The notes beneath the pieces are model-generated. The model saw nothing but the letters and a program-made list of their open reading frames with translations, was not told where the DNA came from and ran no database searches. Below, piece by piece: positions 60,687-64,000 of a DNA stretch of 64,000 bases (position 1 is its first letter; each line of letters starts with the position of its first letter). The translations under genes were made by a program, and so were the position numbers. Source of the DNA: Tetrahymena thermophila SB210 (taxonomy: Eukaryota > Ciliophora > Oligohymenophorea > Hymenostomatida > Tetrahymenidae); NCBI RefSeq assembly GCF_000189635.1, contig NW_002476516.1, positions 84,634 through 148,633 of the forward strand. The letters run 5' to 3'.

Positions 60687-62396
60687 TCATTATTTATATT
60701 TTGTAATTGAATTTAGATATGCTGTAAGAATATTTTAAAAATTATTTACCAAAATATCTTCTTTTAGCTTCTTCTTTTTTTCAGCCATAATTGTCTTATA
60801 TTTAGTTCTTCTTATTTCTTTCTCACGTTAACATCTCTAATTATTGTATTTATAAATATAATGAATAAAATACTTTATTATAATTTACAATAGAAAATTA
60901 GTGGAATTTGAGATTCTCAACTACATCGTCCCTTTAGAATTGTTTTTGTATATTATTCTTTTGGCATTAAACTATATTGGAGTTATATCTGGATTTATCT
61001 GCAGACTGCATTTTAGATCTTAAAGTTATCAACATTTCATCTCTTTTAATTAGATCCTGCTTACCCATGTCTTCCCTCCTTTTCTATGCACTAGACTGCA
61101 TTTCTTCTCTTTTCTTTGAGAGTATGGAAAAGTCTCTCAATCTTGGAGACTTAAAATTAATAAAATATAACATTAAATTTACATTTAAATTCTAAATAAA
61201 AAAATAATTTTCATTTTTTTAAAAAACAATTTTTTATTTAATATTAAAAAATTCTAAAAATCAAAAATAATTAAAATTTTACAGCTACTTTGGCTGCAAT
61301 AAATCTTTCCATACAAACAGATTTATTCATTAAATCTATTTCCCAATTTTATTATTGATTTTTTTGGATAACTTCCTTCCAATATTCATTTTTGGTAGAA
61401 TGAGAGCGAATCCTATCCAAAATTTAGTTATTTTTTTTAATATTTTTAGTGTTGATGTCATTTACAATAGAATTAAATGACATATTTGATTGTTATAACC
61501 ATAATTCTTGCAGCTTTCTTTAATTAAATTCTCTTTTACGTTATTCACCACTTCTTTGTAGATACAAATGGTAATTCCTTTTTGATATTTCTTATTCTTT
61601 TGCTTTGTCTTTTTCTATTTTTTCACTAATATCCTAAAAGAAAGTATTTTACAACCTAGACCTTTCCTCGATTTGCTGCTCTTGCAAATTTTTAATGTGT
61701 TCTTGCACTTATTTTTAATTTTCAGCTTTTTTATGCAGTTTCTCCTATTCTTCTTTCTTTTTTTTCTCATTAATTTTTATCTGCTCTTCAAATTTTTTTT
61801 CTTTTTCAACTCTTTCATTTTCAATTTATTCAAGTCTTTCTTTTTCCATTTACTCTTTCTCTTGCTTGATATGCTATAGCTTTTCATATTTCATAAGTCT
61901 TCTCACCAATTTAAGTTTTTATTCATAATCCATGTGATCAATTATTTCCTTCACTCTCTTTTCTTTATGTCTTTCAGTGCTCTTTGGACTGGATGATTCT
62001 TTCAAATTTTTTAATTTATTATTAGTTGGGCTAACTTAATGACTCATAAAATACTAATCATCTCTGTCTCTTTGCATGATAAATTTCTTTATTTACTTTA
62101 TTCTATCTAAATATTTTATGTAAATTTTATTATTAATGTGTAAACCAATAATTATATTCACATTATCTTCTTTTTTCATAATGGTTAAGCAGCAATTGAG
62201 CTACATCTTAGCTTTAATTTGGCTACATAAACTATTCTATAGTTTTCGGAATTAAGTCTTCTTATTTTATTTATATCTCTTTGCATATTTGAATTGCTTC
62301 AGGAGTTAGCTTGCCATCTAAATCAAAAATTTAAACTCCTTTTTATTTGTTTTATAACTCTAAGCGGTACCTATCTAAAGGCGATAATGAAGACAT
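60687..62396 (-). CDS. K/E-rich coiled-coil protein, probably ciliary/cytoskeletal
   Basis: Exon 1 starts at ATG 62394-62396 (MSSLSPLDRYRLELQNKQKG). It carries a compact N-terminal block: IFDLDGKLTPEAIQICKEIQ, QEDLIPKTIEQFMQP and LLLNHYEKRR. This resembles the 'dP.eLl.kt.e.F......a...y.hyE.rR' start seen in some flagellar coiled-coil proteins; the similarity is by eye. A GTGAAT...TTTAG intron joins in phase to RIKQIKKFIMQRDRDD. A very long charged coil follows (EKRVKEIIDHMDYEQKLKLV, ENERVEKEKKFEEQIKINEK), then a basic domain with LDRIRSHSTKNEYWKEV and MERFIAAKVA. The end is EKKKKLKEDIL plus a short tail to TGA 60687-60689. Several introns (about 61200-61280, 61430-61480) are approximate. It is the last gene before the telomere, 1.14 kb away. 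Confidence 0.7.
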
Positions 62397-63537
62397 TTTG
62401 TATTTGCAAATAATCAACTTGTAACCTTTAATTAATATTTTAACTAATAAATTTAAGTAAAATTTATTATTAGAAAGTAGAGGCCAATCTTAGCCAATAA
62501 TTATTATAAGAAATAATATTTATTTGCAAACTTACAAATCAAGATATTTATTTACTGCCATACAAACCATATTTTTAAATACAAAATTTATTTAAAGAGA
62601 AAAAAATTATTTTCAACAATTTAAGCCAATCAAATTTTACTTAGTATACAAAGACTAAAAATTACAAATTTCAATTGCTTTCATATAAAAAAGTAAAATA
62701 TTATTATCAAATAACTATTATTAGTTTAATTATTACCAATTTAAGCAAAAGCTATTCTAATAATAAAATTAAAAAGAAAAAATTACTAATAATTAATAAG
62801 AAATAGAAAATACCTCATTTGTGAATAAAAAAACACTTATAATATCTTAAATATTCAATTATAATTTCTATAAATTAAATACTAACTGGTAAAATGAGAC
62901 TTTAACACCCTTATGGAAAAAATTTACTAATTTTTTACTTATTATGAGTGTTATATATTATTAATTGATAAGTAGTAAAAATTTTGAGGATTAGTTCAAA
63001 ATTTTAGAAATTTTTTAGTTAATTTATTTGTTGTTAAGTAACCATTTAAAATAAATTTTTAATAGAAACCACTCTTTTAGTATAACCCCCTTCTACCCCA
63101 AAATTAAATAAACAACTCAAATATTATGTAGAGGAGCTTTTTAATAATTGACAAGACTTTACTTTCATTCTCAACAATTAAGTTTTAAATGAAAAAAAGG
63201 TTAAATTCAGAGTAGTCTTTAGAATAAAAATAAGATATTTAATAAGAAAAAATTAGTTAATTAAAAATTAAGGTTGTTGCTAACAACAAAAAATGTTAGT
63301 AGAAAAAATTTTATAATTTAATAAAAATAAATACATATTTGATTAGGAAATTTAAGTAATAAAATTAAAAATTATCAGATTATGTATTCGACGGTAATTA
63401 AATTATAATTAAAACAAAAATAAATCAAATTCACAATACTTTTTACTGATTATATTTTTAATTTATTATTAATTCAAGATTAAATAAATGTATTAATTTT
63501 ATTTTATAATTATTTATTCAAATTTAGATTTAGAAAA
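62397..63537. other. Subtelomeric AT-rich region
   Basis: No gene is seen. It holds a perfect 6-bp hairpin GTTGTT-gct-AACAAC at 63273-63287 and a C-rich blip at 63085-63100 (CCCCCTTCTACCCC). No telomere-like degenerate repeats or recognisable chromosome-breakage sequence were found; the breakage site itself is normally lost when the telomere is added. Confidence 0.6.
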
Positions 63538-64000
63538 TTGGGGTTGGGGTTGGGGTTGGGGTTGGGGTTGGGGTTGGGGTTGGGGTTGGGGTTGGGGTTG
63601 GGGTTGGGGTTGGGGTTGGGGTTGGGGTTGGGGTTGGGGTTGGGGTTGGGGTTGGGGTTGGGGTTGGGGTTGGGGTTGGGGTTGGGGTTGGGGTTGGGGT
63701 TGGGGTTGGGGTTGGGGTTGGGGTTGGGGTTGGGGTTGGGGTTGGGGTTGGGGTTGGGGTTGGGGTTGGGGTTGGGGTTGGGGTTGGGGTTGGGGTTGGG
63801 GTTGGGGTTGGGGTTGGGGTTGGGGTTGGGGTTGGGGTTGGGGTTGGGGTTGGGGTTGGGGTTGGGGTTGGGGTTGGGGTTGGGGTTGGGGTTGGGGTTG
63901 GGGTTGGGGTTGGGGTTGGGGTTGGGGTTGGGGTTGGGGTTGGGGTTGGGGTTGGGGTTGGGGTTGGGGTTGGGGTTGGGGTTGGGGTTGGGGTTGGGGT
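63538..64000 (+). repeat. Telomere, (TTGGGG)n, chromosome right end
   Basis: 463 bases of perfect TTGGGG repeats, about 77 units, run to the last base of the window with no variant unit. The G-rich strand runs 5' to 3' toward the end, as required for a right-hand telomere. The junction is AGAAAA|TTGGGG. The unit is that of Tetrahymena and close relatives. Confidence 0.99.

Noticed and set aside
62397-63537. Search for a retained 15-bp chromosome breakage sequence or degenerate telomere repeats
   Set aside because: None seen; breakage sequences are normally eliminated from the mature macronuclear end.
1-64000. tRNA, rRNA and CRISPR signals
   Set aside because: No A-box/B-box pair, no rRNA-like GC-rich block and no regularly spaced direct repeats apart from those listed.

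Overview
This looks like the right-hand end of a macronuclear chromosome of a Tetrahymena-type ciliate. Three things point there. The last 463 bases are an uninterrupted (TTGGGG)n telomere array. Base composition is extremely AT-rich. Every recognisable protein reads through many TAA and TAG codons at glutamine positions and stops only at TGA (ciliate nuclear code). Introns are AT-rich with GT(A)...AG borders. Because only TGA stops translation, open frames of 200 codons or more arise by chance here. I therefore called genes from family motifs, amino-acid composition and splice phase rather than ORF length.

Region 1-11.2 kb (mostly minus strand): two small unknown genes; a degenerate Ras/Rab-like GTPase ending in a CaaX box; a 90-residue unknown protein; actin-related protein ARP6 (SWR1-type remodeller). 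Region 11.8-27.3 kb (all minus): V-ATPase subunit a; a 71-residue two-exon gene; a four-copy degenerate tandem repeat; glutamine-fructose-6-phosphate amidotransferase (GFAT); two poorly resolved multi-exon genes; an MFSD1-like transporter.

Region 29.7-44 kb: a 1253-residue type I membrane protein and a WD40-like protein (both +); a RING-finger protein and a bacterial-looking 3-hydroxybutyrate dehydrogenase (both -); a 63-residue small ORF (+); a long coiled-coil protein with a weak resemblance to dynein-arm docking subunits, and a Q/N-rich coiled-coil protein (both -). Region 45.7-64 kb: a sperm-tail PG-rich (STPGR/SHIPPO) protein; a BAH-PHD chromatin reader; an intronless 2OG-Fe(II) oxygenase fused to a biotin-protein ligase; ribosomal stalk protein P1; RNase P/MRP subunit POP4 divergent from NuA4 subunit EAF6; a K/E-rich coiled-coil protein; then about 1.1 kb of gene-free subtelomere and the telomere.

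The genes are individually transcribed eukaryotic units, not operons. Recurrent themes are chromatin (ARP6, EAF6, BAH-PHD) and probably cilia (STPGR and coiled-coil proteins). The most unusual object is the oxygenase-biotin ligase fusion at 51772-53685. All homology statements come from reading motifs by eye. Exon boundaries marked 'resolved' were checked for reading-frame closure; others are approximate.
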